A stretch of 64,000 nt of DNA from an uncultured Eubacteriales bacterium (GCA_949284175.1 CASDVE010000017.1:1-64000); one strand, 5' to 3'. Shown: positions 18,424 to 28,432, counted from the stretch's first letter. The notes: generated by a model not told the origin, from the letters alone. Program-made: numbers and translations.

Positions 18424-19926
18424 TTACTCTGCTTTTGTATTTGCTTTCCATTCATCGATCTGTTTTTGCATTTCTTTTATCACTTTATCCGCTCCTGCTG
18501 CCTTCATTTTTTCCAATAATTTTGGGACATAAACATCAGGGTCCACACTGCCTGTATTAATAGCAGAACCGAACTCATTTAAAATATTTTGGAATGTAGC
18601 CACTTCAGTTGCTACTGATGAAAGGTCAAAGTTAAATCCAAAACTTGGTGCTGCCACCGCTTCATCATTAAACTCTTTAAAGGTATTCCATTTATCAAGT
18701 GGTTCTGTATCAAGCACATATGTTTTAAACATATCCCCTTGTACATAATAAGGAACAGAATATTTTTTCTGATTATCCGGATTTAATTTTACTTTATAGT
18801 CATAAATATAGTCTTTTCCTTCAAACTCTTTTTTCTCTTCCTCTGTTACAGGAACTTTATCCCAATGTTCCCCTTCAATACCATAGTTTAAAAGATTTCT
18901 TAAATACTCATCGGTATTGACAAGATTTAAAAACTTCATCGCTTCTTTTGGATGTTTTGAAGTTCTTGAAATAGCGGTCATCGCTCCACGGGCAGAAGAG
19001 TTTGTAACGACCGTATCCATAATCGGAGAAGCAACTACTTCATATCCAAGATCCTTGCTCCAAATTTTTTCTGCATATGGCTGTCCATCCCCTTTGGATA
19101 CAAAACGTTTAATAATATTATCTGGTGTTACCGTAGCAGCATCTTGGTTAATATAACCTGCTTTATAATACTTGTGCATGGTACGCAACGTATCCATCAT
19201 CTTATCTGTTTCATATAGGTTTTTCACTGTTAATGTTTCATCGCCATATTCAATTCCAATTGGTTTTTGAATCAAATCCATATAAGCTGGTGCACTAAAG
19301 TCTTTGGATAAATAAAGAGGCACCACATCAGGTTCCTTTTCTTTGATCAATTTTAAGTATGGCTCTAAATCTTCTAAAGAATGAATGTCCTCATATGGAA
19401 TATTGTATTTATCCACATATTCTTTTGTGAATACCCACATCGGCATACTTCCGATTTCTTTTTGGCTTGGTACGGCATAAATATTTCCATCAATGGTAGC
19501 TGCTTCCCAGAATTTTGGATCGATGGAGTCATATAACTCTTTGCCCTCTTCTTTTAATAAGTCATTTAATGATAAAAATGCTCCTTTTTGTGCGTTCTGA
19601 GCAAAATCATGTGCCCAAGAACATGTATAAACTAAATCAAACTCTTCTCCTGTATTGGTAGCAACGAGCATTTTACTATTATAATCCCCAAAAGAAATCT
19701 GTGTAATATCAATGGTTACTCCAATTTTATCTTTTGTATACTCATTGATCTTTTGTTCCACTTTCTCCATGTCTTCTTGTGCATCACCAATTTGATACCA
19801 CTTTAAGTTGACTATTTCTTCTCCATTGGCATTGGTTTCCACTTTTTCTGTGCCACCGCATCCAGCTAACAAGCTCATTCCCATTACCGTTGCCAGTGTG
19901 GCTACCATTACTTTTTTTAATCTCAT
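18424..19926 (-). CDS. Extracellular solute-binding lipoprotein, Lpl/YtcQ-type sugar ABC importer
   Basis: A 500-residue substrate-binding protein with a signal peptide and lipobox LLAGC (lipid-modified C23), so anchored outside the membrane. The body is the family-1 (carbohydrate) binding fold, and the C-terminal third looks like the DUF3502 extension found in LplA-like proteins. It is the last gene of the kinase-regulator-permease-permease run; the two permeases lie directly upstream (21 nt) and the ATPase is encoded elsewhere, presumably a shared MsmX-type protein. Likely ligand is an oligosaccharide released from glycans. Confidence 0.92.
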   Translation of the reverse strand: MRLKKVMVATLATVMGMSLLAGCGGTEKVETNANGEEIVNLKWYQIGDAQEDMEKVEQKINEYTKDKIGVTIDITQISFGDYNSKMLVATNTGEEFDLVYTCSWAHDFAQNAQKGAFLSLNDLLKEEGKELYDSIDPKFWEAATIDGNIYAVPSQKEIGSMPMWVFTKEYVDKYNIPYEDIHSLEDLEPYLKLIKEKEPDVVPLYLSKDFSAPAYMDLIQKPIGIEYGDETLTVKNLYETDKMMDTLRTMHKYYKAGYINQDAATVTPDNIIKRFVSKGDGQPYAEKIWSKDLGYEVVASPIMDTVVTNSSARGAMTAISRTSKHPKEAMKFLNLVNTDEYLRNLLNYGIEGEHWDKVPVTEEEKKEFEGKDYIYDYKVKLNPDNQKKYSVPYYVQGDMFKTYVLDTEPLDKWNTFKEFNDEAVAAPSFGFNFDLSSVATEVATFQNILNEFGSAINTGSVDPDVYVPKLLEKMKAAGADKVIKEMQKQIDEWKANTKAE

Positions 19927-19947
19927 TTGTCTTTCCTCCCAAATGTA

Positions 19948-20871
19948 TTATTCTTTTACTGCCCCAATCGTCAAACCATTGATAAAGTATCGTTGGAAAA
20001 ACGGATAGGCAAATATAATTGGTAATGTTGAAATTACAACAATTGCCATCTTAATCGTTTCTTTTGGCATTGCATTGGCCATCTCTACACCAGTTACCCC
20101 TAAAGTCGCTTTATTTGCATTTAAAAACTCAATATTCTTTTCCAGTCGCATGAGCAAATATTGAAGAGGCATTTTTGCTGGCTCATCAATATAGAGCATC
20201 GCTTGATACCAGTCATTCCAATAACCGAGAGTCGCAAATAGCCCAATGGTTGCAAGCCCTGGAAGTGACATCGGAATTACCACTTGTAAAAACAATCTCC
20301 ATTCACTGGCACCATCAATTTTTGCAGACTCTACAACTGCATCTGGCACACTGGTTTTAAAGAAAGTACGAAGAATAATAATATTATAGGAACCGAGAGC
20401 CAATGGAAGAATCAATGCCCAAATGGAGTTTTTAAGATGAAGAATCTGTGTCATAACCATGTAAGAAGCAACTAAACCTCCATTAAACAGCATTGGTACC
20501 ATAGCTAACTTAGTGAAAAATTTGCGATACGCATAATTTCTTCTTGAAAGAGCATACGCATAAGTTCCTGTTAAAAATAGTGTCAGCAATGTTCCAACAA
20601 CGGTTACAAAAATCGTGATTCCATAACTTTTTAAAATCGTAGAACCTCCACTAATAATATATTCATAAGCGTCAAGACTCCATTTTTTTGGAATAAAGCT
20701 ATATCCATACGTTACCAATGATTGTTCATCCGTAAAAGAAATTAAAATAACGAAAATAAATGGAATCACACAAATCGCCCCTAAAAGGAAAAGAATTACA
20801 TTGAATAAAACATTTGTCGACTTTTTGATTTGATTATAAGAACAGACAGGTTCTTGCATTTCTTTTGACAT
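19948..20871 (-). CDS. Carbohydrate ABC transporter permease (LplC/YtcP type)
   Basis: A 307-residue inner-membrane permease with six helices. The EAA loop that docks the ATPase is seen as ESAKIDGASEWRLFLQVVIPMSLPGL near residues 190-215. The family C-terminus ends YFINGLTIGAVKE, typical for LplC-like proteins. It pairs with the LplB-like permease 14 nt upstream to form the importer channel. Confidence 0.94.
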   Translation of the reverse strand: MSKEMQEPVCSYNQIKKSTNVLFNVILFLLGAICVIPFIFVILISFTDEQSLVTYGYSFIPKKWSLDAYEYIISGGSTILKSYGITIFVTVVGTLLTLFLTGTYAYALSRRNYAYRKFFTKLAMVPMLFNGGLVASYMVMTQILHLKNSIWALILPLALGSYNIIILRTFFKTSVPDAVVESAKIDGASEWRLFLQVVIPMSLPGLATIGLFATLGYWNDWYQAMLYIDEPAKMPLQYLLMRLEKNIEFLNANKATLGVTGVEMANAMPKETIKMAIVVISTLPIIFAYPFFQRYFINGLTIGAVKE

Positions 20872-20885
20872 TATAATCCTCCTTC

Positions 20886-21815
20886 CTAAAATAAGGCACT
20901 TTCATTATCTAATTTTGATACAATTTTATTTGCTGTCATAATCATAATAAATCCGACAACAGACTGAAATAAAGCTCCAGCAGAGCTCATTCCAATTTCA
21001 CCAAGTGAAGTTAATGCTCGATAAATATAGGTATCAAGTACATTTGTTACATCATATAAAGCACCAGAATCCATTGGTAATTGGAAGAAAAGTCCAAAGT
21101 CTGCACTGAAGATTCTTCCAACAGACATAATGAATAAAATAATAACAACAGGTTTTAAAAGCGGAATCGTAATGTATTTCATCTGCTGTATTTTTGACGC
21201 TCCATCCAAAGTTGCAGCTTCATAATACGTTTTATCAATTCCACAAATAGAGGCTAAGTAAACGACGGCATTGTATCCAATCCCTTTCCATTGACTCATA
21301 AAAATCAAAATGAATGGCCAATAGGATTTTTCTGAATACCAAGAAATTCCATCTTTCCCTAGGCTTTCTAATGTCATATTGATAAGCCCTCTTTCTGGAT
21401 TTAAAAAGGCATAGAGGCAATAACTAACAACAACCCAAGATAGGAAATAAGGTAAAAACATAGAACTTTGATATATTTTCGCCATTTTTTTATTTCTCAA
21501 TTCATTGGGCATTAAGGCGATAATAATAGGAAGTACAATTCCTAACACAATGAATATAACGTTATATCCAATGGTATTTCGAAACACTTTCCACATATCT
21601 CCGCTGGAGAACAAAAATTTGAAGTTATCAAATCCCACCCATTCACTCTCCATGAAACTTTTGATGAATCCACCATCACTTAAGGTCAGTCGCTTAAAGG
21701 CTAATAAGACACCCGGTAAAGGGAGATAAGCGAACAAAAGAAACCAAATGGCTCCTGGCAAACTAAGTAGTAAGAGTTCTTTATTCGCTTTTAATCTCTT
21801 CCATTTCTCTTTCAT
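20886..21815 (-). CDS. Carbohydrate ABC transporter permease (LplB type)
   Basis: A 309-residue permease with six membrane helices. The EAA motif appears as YEAATLDGASKIQQMKYITIPLLKP around residues 195-220. The N-terminus LLLLSLPGAIWFLLFAYLPLPGVLLAF and the C-terminal SVVGFIMIMTANKIVSKL are typical of LplB/YtcP partners. A strong AGGAGG site precedes it. It follows the response regulator gene after 114 nt, so the transporter may also have its own regulated promoter there. Confidence 0.94.
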   Translation of the reverse strand: MKEKWKRLKANKELLLLSLPGAIWFLLFAYLPLPGVLLAFKRLTLSDGGFIKSFMESEWVGFDNFKFLFSSGDMWKVFRNTIGYNVIFIVLGIVLPIIIALMPNELRNKKMAKIYQSSMFLPYFLSWVVVSYCLYAFLNPERGLINMTLESLGKDGISWYSEKSYWPFILIFMSQWKGIGYNAVVYLASICGIDKTYYEAATLDGASKIQQMKYITIPLLKPVVIILFIMSVGRIFSADFGLFFQLPMDSGALYDVTNVLDTYIYRALTSLGEIGMSSAGALFQSVVGFIMIMTANKIVSKLDNESALF

Positions 21816-21929
21816 CGACTGCTCCTCCTTTCCTTTTCTTTTTATGGAACAATCATATCATGGATTCCTCTTAGCCTAAAAGTTCAAACATTATGGATTT
21901 ACTATACTTTTTCTAGTCATCTATTATTT

Positions 21930-23450
21930 TTACTGCATATTTTTATGCAAATCATACGAAGAATTTTCATAATGCTTCATTTCTCGCATTGTATTTGGAG
22001 AAATTCCATAGCACTGTTTAAACTTGCGATAGAAATAATTGGATTCTGCATATCCTACTATTTTGGCGATCTCGTTAATTTTCTTATCCGTATTTAAAAT
22101 CAATTCTTTTGCCTTTTCATTACGCAAATGATTGACATAATTGACAAAACTACAACCAACTTCTTTTTGAAACAGCTGTCCTAAATAAGACGCATTAATA
22201 TGATACTTTCCAGCCAAACTTTTTAAATTCACATTCTGCCCTGGATCGGCTTCCACTTCATTGATAATCTTTTGAATGACAGGTGTATAGCTCACCTTTT
22301 CCGGTGCAAGTTCCTCCATAATTGCCAATGCTACCGTTGTAAAATGCTGTTTTATTTGATAGAGATCTTCTAACTGATGGAGCGTTTCCAGAAAGTCCAC
22401 AAAGTCTAATTTCACATTATGAATCTGAAATTCCTCCATCGTCTTTTGAAAAACAAGGGCAGTTTTTACGAGGACACGATAAATTTCTTCAAGAGAACTG
22501 TTGGTTTCCTTTACCGCATGGAAAAATATCTTTTCTAAATAAAGAACCATAGCTTCTTGCTCCCTCGATACAAGTATTTTTCTAATTTGTTCTTCATCAA
22601 CGGTAAGTGCTATATTCTCTTTTCTATTTAGATAGTTAACATCAACGGTAAATCCATATCCTTCTATCATCCGATACTTTTTTAATTTCTCCACCATTTC
22701 ATACAACTTTCTTAGGGATTCCACTCCATCATCAATGGAACTAACCGCAAAAAATGTGCTAATAGAACAGTCATTTTCCAACTGATTTTGCATCGTTTGA
22801 AAATATTCCACTTCCTTTTCTTGTTCCCAAAATGCTCGTTTAATAACTACAATCTCACCGTCCCCTTCATAATAAAAGCGTACGAAATCATGGCGATATT
22901 TTTCTTTTACATAGTTCAATAGCTCGCTCCCCTTTTGCTCTCCCTCTTCCCATGAAAATATGCTTAAAATCAACGGACAGTGACACCATTCCGTTAACTC
23001 CCACTGTTCTAAATTGGTCTTTTCCAGTTCCATTTTTCCTTTTAAATACTGGAAAATGCTTGTTTTATAATCCATCTTTTCCAGTTTTTTTCTGGACTTC
23101 TTAATAGATTCTTGCATCTCCTCTTCATTAATTGGTTTTAATATGTAATCTTCCACATCCAATCGAATGGCTGTTTTTGCATAAGAAAACTCATCATATC
23201 CTGTTAGAATAATAAATCGTACTCTCTTATCCTGCTCTCGAATCTCTTCTAACAGATCAAGCCCAGTCTTTTCTGGCATGGAAATATCAGTGACAATCAA
23301 ATCCACACTCTCCTCTTCCCATAAGCGAAGTGCTTCTGCCCCATTTGAGGCACAATGGATCACATGAAACCCCAATTCTTCCCATGGAAGGATGTTTTTA
23401 ATCCCTTCACGAATTAACTCTTCATCTTCTGCAATCAATACTTTATACAT
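21930..23450 (-). CDS. YesN-type response regulator, AraC family
   Basis: A 506-residue transcription regulator. An N-terminal receiver domain with the phospho-acceptor aspartate in DLIVTDISMPEKTG (about residue 55) is followed by a long linker and a C-terminal AraC double helix-turn-helix (ASYLGQLFQKEVGCSF; INEIAKIVGYAESNYFYRKFKQ). The ATG at 23450 has AGGAG 9 nt upstream; the GTG two codons earlier sits too close to it. It works with the kinase encoded 28 nt upstream and most likely controls the adjacent transporter and hydrolases in response to glycan. Confidence 0.93.
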   Translation of the reverse strand: MYKVLIAEDEELIREGIKNILPWEELGFHVIHCASNGAEALRLWEEESVDLIVTDISMPEKTGLDLLEEIREQDKRVRFIILTGYDEFSYAKTAIRLDVEDYILKPINEEEMQESIKKSRKKLEKMDYKTSIFQYLKGKMELEKTNLEQWELTEWCHCPLILSIFSWEEGEQKGSELLNYVKEKYRHDFVRFYYEGDGEIVVIKRAFWEQEKEVEYFQTMQNQLENDCSISTFFAVSSIDDGVESLRKLYEMVEKLKKYRMIEGYGFTVDVNYLNRKENIALTVDEEQIRKILVSREQEAMVLYLEKIFFHAVKETNSSLEEIYRVLVKTALVFQKTMEEFQIHNVKLDFVDFLETLHQLEDLYQIKQHFTTVALAIMEELAPEKVSYTPVIQKIINEVEADPGQNVNLKSLAGKYHINASYLGQLFQKEVGCSFVNYVNHLRNEKAKELILNTDKKINEIAKIVGYAESNYFYRKFKQCYGISPNTMREMKHYENSSYDLHKNMQ

Positions 23451-23478
23451 GAACACATTCTCCTTTATCTGTTTTTCT

Positions 23479-25170
23479 TCACTTCTCTATCCTCTTTGGA
23501 ATTTTCATTGTTACTTTTACTCCATGTTCAATTCCCCTACTTAAATGGATACCATACTCTTCTCCAAATTCAACTTTCAATCGCATTTGAATATTGCTAA
23601 GTCCAATATATTCTTGACTTTGTTCTCTCAGATTCAATTCTTCATTTTTCTTTTGTAATTCTTCTTCACTCATCCCTTTTCCGTTATCTATCACTTCAAT
23701 CAAAATATGATCTGGATGTTCTTTTTCCTCTTTCACTTCAATTAGAATATAATTATCCATATCCGTTGCCCGAATCCCATGGACAAAATAATTCTCAATG
23801 ATAGGCTGAATGGAAAACTTTAAAACAGAATACTCCATATATTCATCTGGACAAATTACATCAAATAAAAAACGGTTTGGATGACGAAACTTATAAAGTT
23901 CTAAATATTGTTTGCAAAGATACAGCTCTTTTGCAATGGGGATAATCGGATTTTCTTTGATCTGACTTCGAAAGATAATGGCTAGTCCATAGAGCATCTT
24001 TCCCACTTCTTTATCCTGATTGATCATGGCTTTCATTCGAATTGCCTCTAATGTATTATAAAGAAAATGAGGATTGATCTGATTTTGCATGGCTTGCATC
24101 TCCGCTTTTCTCTGTCCAAGCTCTGCCAAGTAACTTTTATCAATATAAGTTTTTAATTCTTGACACATGGCATTTAGATTCAACCCAATGACATCTAGTT
24201 CATCCTCCTGCTTTTTGATGGGAAGTCTTACATCCAAATTTCCTTTCTTTACCTCCTCCATGGCATTCACAATAGAATTTAGGCGATTGGATAGGCGTTT
24301 CATATAAAAATGCACAACAAATTCACCAATGGCAATAAATCCAATTCCAAGACTGATAATAACCGTATACAAATAGATGGATAGTTTTTGAGCATCTTTT
24401 TTCTTTACATAACATACAATATCAAATCCTCCAGAAGATCCTCTCACAACTTGATACTTTTTATTATCCAGTGCTGATATTTTTTCACCTTCTGACTCGG
24501 ATTGAAAAAAGGGCTTATCTTCTTTTTCCACCAAAATCTTAATTCCATTATCTTGTTCTTTGGCTCTTTCTTTGATTTCGCTGTTATCATAAAAAAAGTG
24601 AATTTCTCCTATCGGTTTACCAAAGCTATCATCTCGAATAAAGCGTTTTTCTATAAAGGATTCATTTTCAATTTCGTGTTGTTCTTCTTCCCCAAGAAAG
24701 GATTCTTTATTATAATTTTCAATTTGAATCACATCTTTTCTACCATATTTTGTCACTTTTTCGTTTTTATAGCTAATGATATGAATGGCTTCTAAATCTT
24801 TTCTTCCTGTAAAAGCATTCTGAATAAAACGCTCTCGGCTTTCATATACATACTGATTTGATTTCATATAATTGTCCAATTTATTTTTTATGTACTCTCT
24901 ACTATCCAAATTTACATAAGCAACTAAATCATGAAAAGCACTTTCTGTTTCATAAAGTTCGTACATACAATTTTTTGTATAAGCTGAAATACCATCGATT
25001 TCTTCTTCCATTTCCCGCACAATTCTCACTTGCTGATTATAAATGGTATCCATTTTTTGCCGTTTTGTTGTAATTAAAAAATTCCCTTCCAAAATAAGAA
25101 CCATGCTCACAATTAAAAAAGAATAATAAAAAATAGTCTTTTTATAAATATAATGTGTCGGTGTTTTCAT
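23479..25170 (-). CDS. YesM-type sensor histidine kinase
   Basis: A 563-residue membrane kinase. Helices near residues 12-32 and 268-290 bracket an extracellular sensing domain. A HAMP domain follows, then the His_kinase domain with the phospho-accepting histidine in NQINPHFLYNTLEAIR and an ATP-binding G box VIDNGKGMSEEE. This is the pattern of YesM/LytS-like kinases that sense sugars outside the cell, sometimes via the binding protein. Its leader region contains the structured element at 25204-25554. Confidence 0.93.
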   Translation of the reverse strand: MKTPTHYIYKKTIFYYSFLIVSMVLILEGNFLITTKRQKMDTIYNQQVRIVREMEEEIDGISAYTKNCMYELYETESAFHDLVAYVNLDSREYIKNKLDNYMKSNQYVYESRERFIQNAFTGRKDLEAIHIISYKNEKVTKYGRKDVIQIENYNKESFLGEEEQHEIENESFIEKRFIRDDSFGKPIGEIHFFYDNSEIKERAKEQDNGIKILVEKEDKPFFQSESEGEKISALDNKKYQVVRGSSGGFDIVCYVKKKDAQKLSIYLYTVIISLGIGFIAIGEFVVHFYMKRLSNRLNSIVNAMEEVKKGNLDVRLPIKKQEDELDVIGLNLNAMCQELKTYIDKSYLAELGQRKAEMQAMQNQINPHFLYNTLEAIRMKAMINQDKEVGKMLYGLAIIFRSQIKENPIIPIAKELYLCKQYLELYKFRHPNRFLFDVICPDEYMEYSVLKFSIQPIIENYFVHGIRATDMDNYILIEVKEEKEHPDHILIEVIDNGKGMSEEELQKKNEELNLREQSQEYIGLSNIQMRLKVEFGEEYGIHLSRGIEHGVKVTMKIPKRIEK

Positions 25171-25203
25171 AAATTAAATCCTTTCGTTTTTCGTAGGCAG
25201 AAA

Positions 25204-25225
25204 CCCACTGCCTTTATGCGGTGGG
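25204..25225. repeat. IS200/IS605-like hairpin next to the structured RNA candidate
   Basis: CCCACTGC (25204-25211) and GCGGTGGG (25218-25225) make an imperfect 8-bp hairpin with loop CTTTAT. An alternative GGCAG/CTGCC pairing overlaps it. Small subterminal hairpins of this kind mark the ends of IS200/IS605-family elements, but no transposase is present here, so this would be a remnant end. Confidence 0.4.
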
Positions 25226-25284
25226 AGGAGCCTTACAAATTATTTCCTAAAATGGTATTTTTTGTTATTCTATAAATATAGAGA

Positions 25285-25556
25285 AAACCGTTGGGAGTCA
25301 TTACTCTAAAGGCACTCTTAGTTCTTTGACAAGATATGAGGTTGCAATACAAAATCGTGTATTGTGTAAAATCTTAATCGTATAGAACAAACTGTACTGC
25401 ATGGGAAGTTTAGTACCTGATACAGTTACAAGTGAGTATATCTTGCTTGTAAAGGGTGCTGTCAACCACCCTGCGATGTAACGCCACGAGAGATAAATAT
25501 CTATTGGGGTTAAAGGTCGGAGGAACAATCCGTTAGCACGACTGGGTAGTTGACAT
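25285..25556 (+). ncRNA. Candidate structured RNA, HEARO/omega-RNA-like, without a protein partner
   Basis: About 270 nt with no convincing reading frame but many nested stems: GAGT/ACTC (25295-25306), CAAGATAT (25330-25337) with ATATCTTG (25438-25445), CAATACA/TGTATTG (25345-25364), AACTGTA (25390-25396) with TACAGTT (25421-25427), AGATA/TATCT (25491-25502), and GTCAACCACCC (25461-25471) with GGGTAGTTGAC (25544-25554, one mismatch). The plus-strand segments ACTGCATGGG and GGAGGAACAATC resemble, from memory, conserved pieces of IscB-associated omega/HEARO RNA. The long outer stem pairs better on the minus strand, so orientation is open. Confidence 0.4.
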
Positions 25557-25587
25557 TTCTCCTCTCTATACTTTTCCTCAATGACGA

Positions 25588-25626
25588 AAAGACTGCCGTA
25601 TCAAAACATCATTGACACGACAGTTC
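25588..25626 (-). terminator. Terminator after the YesL-like gene
   Basis: On the minus strand AACTGTCGTGTCAA pairs with TTGATACGGCAGTC (25591-25604 with 25612-25625, including G-U pairs), followed by TTTTCGTC. It separates the hydrolase transcript from the kinase gene. Confidence 0.7.
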
Positions 25627-25629
25627 CTT

Positions 25630-26286
25630 CTATTCCTCCATACTAGAGAACACTTTTTGATTCATATAAATAATAAGATAGCCATAAATACTTCCAATAA
25701 ACAAAATAGCCGTTCCTGGCATAATTTCATATAGAACTAATACAAAGAAAAAGGTAGCTGTATTTCCTAAAAGAAGAAGTGGTCTTCCTATGGCTAAAAT
25801 AAGAGCATTTTTAAAAATATCCCGTATTTTTAATTCATATCGCATAGCCAGCATATAAAAATATGGTGTTAATAACAGGATAAAAAACATTAGAATTTGG
25901 AAAAAGATTCGCATAAATGCCATTGGGAATACCGTTGTAAAAAAACGAATGTTCATCGTCATTACGAAAAGAAACCCTATCTCCAAAAAGGATATCGCTG
26001 TACTTTGTTTAAAGTTACTACGATATGCTTTAAAAAAAGTGGAAATGACAGAAATATCCTTTTCCTTTCGAAAACGAAACATACTATAAAATAACGCACT
26101 AAGGGATACTCCTAGTGGGAGTAAACAGAGCAAGAAAAATGGCAAATAATTCCCTACTTGATCAGCCCCCACAAAGATAAGAAAGAACAATGCAGGAATA
26201 TTACAAAGTAAAAAACACATATTAATTCCTATCATTTGCCAAAGCCCACTACAAAATCCCATCATCTTTTCCATTGAAAATGTCAT
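25630..26286 (-). CDS. YesL-like DUF624 membrane protein
   Basis: A 218-residue protein with five to six hydrophobic helices, matching the YesL/DUF624 family that almost always accompanies glycan-use loci with YesMN regulators in Firmicutes. Its molecular role is unknown. It lies 17 nt after the GH31 gene and shares its transcript, ending at the terminator 25588-25626. Confidence 0.85.
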   Translation of the reverse strand: MTFSMEKMMGFCSGLWQMIGINMCFLLCNIPALFFLIFVGADQVGNYLPFFLLCLLPLGVSLSALFYSMFRFRKEKDISVISTFFKAYRSNFKQSTAISFLEIGFLFVMTMNIRFFTTVFPMAFMRIFFQILMFFILLLTPYFYMLAMRYELKIRDIFKNALILAIGRPLLLLGNTATFFFVLVLYEIMPGTAILFIGSIYGYLIIYMNQKVFSSMEE

Positions 26287-26303
26287 GTTATCCTCCTACT
26301 ATC

Positions 26304-28379
26304 TCAGCTTTCCTCATCCGCTTCTTTTACAAGTACCGCTTGTCTTATTCTTTTTTGTCCCTCTGCTGTGTTATTGATTTCTCCATCGGCTGTCACTGTA
26401 ACGGTTGTTATCGTTCCATTTTCTTTTGTTGAAATTCCATCATCTTCATAATATTGATAAACGGCTTTTTCGGATACAAAAGCAAATACATCCAATTCTT
26501 CTTCCTGTAATTCTTCCACAGATTCTCTCGCCTCTGTCAGCAGTAACACGTGATCTTTTCTTAAGAAAAATACCACTTCTTCCAAAGGAACAAAAATATA
26601 GTGATCGCCTTTTTTCAATACTTGTGTTTCATATTCATCGGCTGTTTTAAACCGAATAAGAAGCATATCTTCTGGTAAATAGACGTAACGCCCTCCCTTG
26701 TTTTGTTCATAGACCGGTGCTATCATCAAGCCATCTCCTAATAATAATTGGTCTTCCACTTCTTTTGCTCTCTCATCCATTGGATAATCAAAACAAAGTG
26801 GTCGAAAATAGAGTTCATCCTGTAATGCACACTTCATATATTCGCTATACAAATAAGGAATTAAGCGATAACGAAGTTTTATGATCTCTCGCATTTGATT
26901 CATAGAGCGAAATTGATATACTTCTTGTCTTCTCGTTCCCAATGCAGAGTGATTTCGCATCAATGGCACAAAGACAGCAAAAGCGAGCCAACGAAGCAAT
27001 AGATCTTCCGTTACATCGTCCCCAAATCCTCCGATGTCCGCACCACAATATAAAAAACCGCACATATTCAGAGATGGCATCATTTTTATATTGAGGAGAA
27101 GATGGCTCCACCAAGATTTATTATCCCCTGTCCAAATGCCACCATAACGGTGCATTCCAATGTAAGAAGAACGAGAAAATAATAGCATTCTTTTTTCTGG
27201 AGCGAAGCGTTCCATGGCTTCTTTTGCCGAACGCGTCATATAAAAACCGTATAAATTATGGACACGATCATGTCGTATCTTTTCCCCATGAAACGTATGG
27301 TAAAAGCGTTCATAATCCTCTTTTTGATTGGCGAGTCCAGATACAAGAGGTTGTAATTCTAAAAAGTCATTTAAGTTGTCTTTTTCCATAGAACGCCCTT
27401 TTTCATACACTCGGTTTAGCCCCTCTTCTGAATAAAACATAGCAGGTTCATTCATATCATTCCAAAAACCTTCGATTCCTAGTTCAATCAGTCCTCCATA
27501 TCCATTTCCAAACCACGCTCTTGCCTCTTCATTTAATACATCTGGAAAATGAACTTTCCCCGGCCAGACACCGGCTACAAACTCTGTTCCATCTTCTTTT
27601 TTGCAGAAATATCCATGTTTCATCCCTTCTTCATAGGTTTCATATCCCTCTTCAATCTTCACTCCTGCATCAATAATAGGAACAAGACGAATATGTTCTT
27701 CTTTTAAATCTTGAATCAATTGTTTTAAATTTGGAAAGCGTTGGTTATCAACCGTAAAATCTTTATATCCTTCCATATAATCAATATCAAGATAAACCGC
27801 ATCAAGTGGAATATGATGTTCTTTGTAATTTTTAACACATTCTAAAATATCATTTTCATTTTGATACCCCCAACGGCTTTGTTGATACCCAAACGCCCAC
27901 TTTGGCGGAATATAACTTTTTCCGATTAATGTTCGAAACTGTTTTACTACATCGACATAGCTTTCCCCTTCTATGATATAAAAATAAAAATCTTCCTCTG
28001 GCACTACAATTTTTAATACATCGTTATCGGTATAGCCAATGTCAAACTGTACAAATCCCGCACAGTCTAAAAAAATGCCAAAGGGCTTTTCTTCCTCCAT
28101 CAATAAAAAGTTATGGGCTCCATAAAGAGAACGCTTCCCTTCTGTATGTTCTGGATCATCGGTACAATTGCTTTCATAGATCCAACCTCTTTTATTCATC
28201 CCTCTTACTTGCTCTCCCAATCCAAAGACAGTCTGTTTCGGTTTTAAAGAGTAAGAAAGCGTTCTTCCCTGTTCTCCTTCTTCTATGGAAAAATAAGGAA
28301 TCGTTTCTTTTGACAGGGGAATCGTTTCAACAACAGCTTCTGTGTCCACTGGATATCCAAAACAATATTTTAAAATCAT
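26304..28379 (-). CDS. Glycoside hydrolase family 31 (alpha-glucosidase/alpha-xylosidase type)
   Basis: A 691-residue retaining alpha-glycosidase. The catalytic nucleophile lies in the GH31 signature WNDMNEPAMF and the acid/base in the block SRSSYIGMHRYGGIWTGDN. The N-terminal beta-sandwich and C-terminal beta domains are also present. There is no signal peptide, so it acts in the cytosol on imported oligosaccharides. The ATG at 28379 follows GGGAGG by 7 nt; the GTG five codons earlier overlaps that ribosome site. Together with the GH38 enzyme it may trim glucose from mannose-rich glycans, which is inference. Confidence 0.94.
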   Translation of the reverse strand: MILKYCFGYPVDTEAVVETIPLSKETIPYFSIEEGEQGRTLSYSLKPKQTVFGLGEQVRGMNKRGWIYESNCTDDPEHTEGKRSLYGAHNFLLMEEEKPFGIFLDCAGFVQFDIGYTDNDVLKIVVPEEDFYFYIIEGESYVDVVKQFRTLIGKSYIPPKWAFGYQQSRWGYQNENDILECVKNYKEHHIPLDAVYLDIDYMEGYKDFTVDNQRFPNLKQLIQDLKEEHIRLVPIIDAGVKIEEGYETYEEGMKHGYFCKKEDGTEFVAGVWPGKVHFPDVLNEEARAWFGNGYGGLIELGIEGFWNDMNEPAMFYSEEGLNRVYEKGRSMEKDNLNDFLELQPLVSGLANQKEDYERFYHTFHGEKIRHDRVHNLYGFYMTRSAKEAMERFAPEKRMLLFSRSSYIGMHRYGGIWTGDNKSWWSHLLLNIKMMPSLNMCGFLYCGADIGGFGDDVTEDLLLRWLAFAVFVPLMRNHSALGTRRQEVYQFRSMNQMREIIKLRYRLIPYLYSEYMKCALQDELYFRPLCFDYPMDERAKEVEDQLLLGDGLMIAPVYEQNKGGRYVYLPEDMLLIRFKTADEYETQVLKKGDHYIFVPLEEVVFFLRKDHVLLLTEARESVEELQEEELDVFAFVSEKAVYQYYEDDGISTKENGTITTVTVTADGEINNTAEGQKRIRQAVLVKEADEES

Positions 28380-28432
28380 GCTTTTGCCTCCCACTTCTGT
28401 TTCATAGTTTTTATCTCCTCTGTTAACGAGAA

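Noticed and set aside
25301-25528. 75-codon minus-strand open frame in the structured RNA region
   Set aside because: No family resemblance, no ribosome site of note, and it crosses the predicted stems; likely chance.
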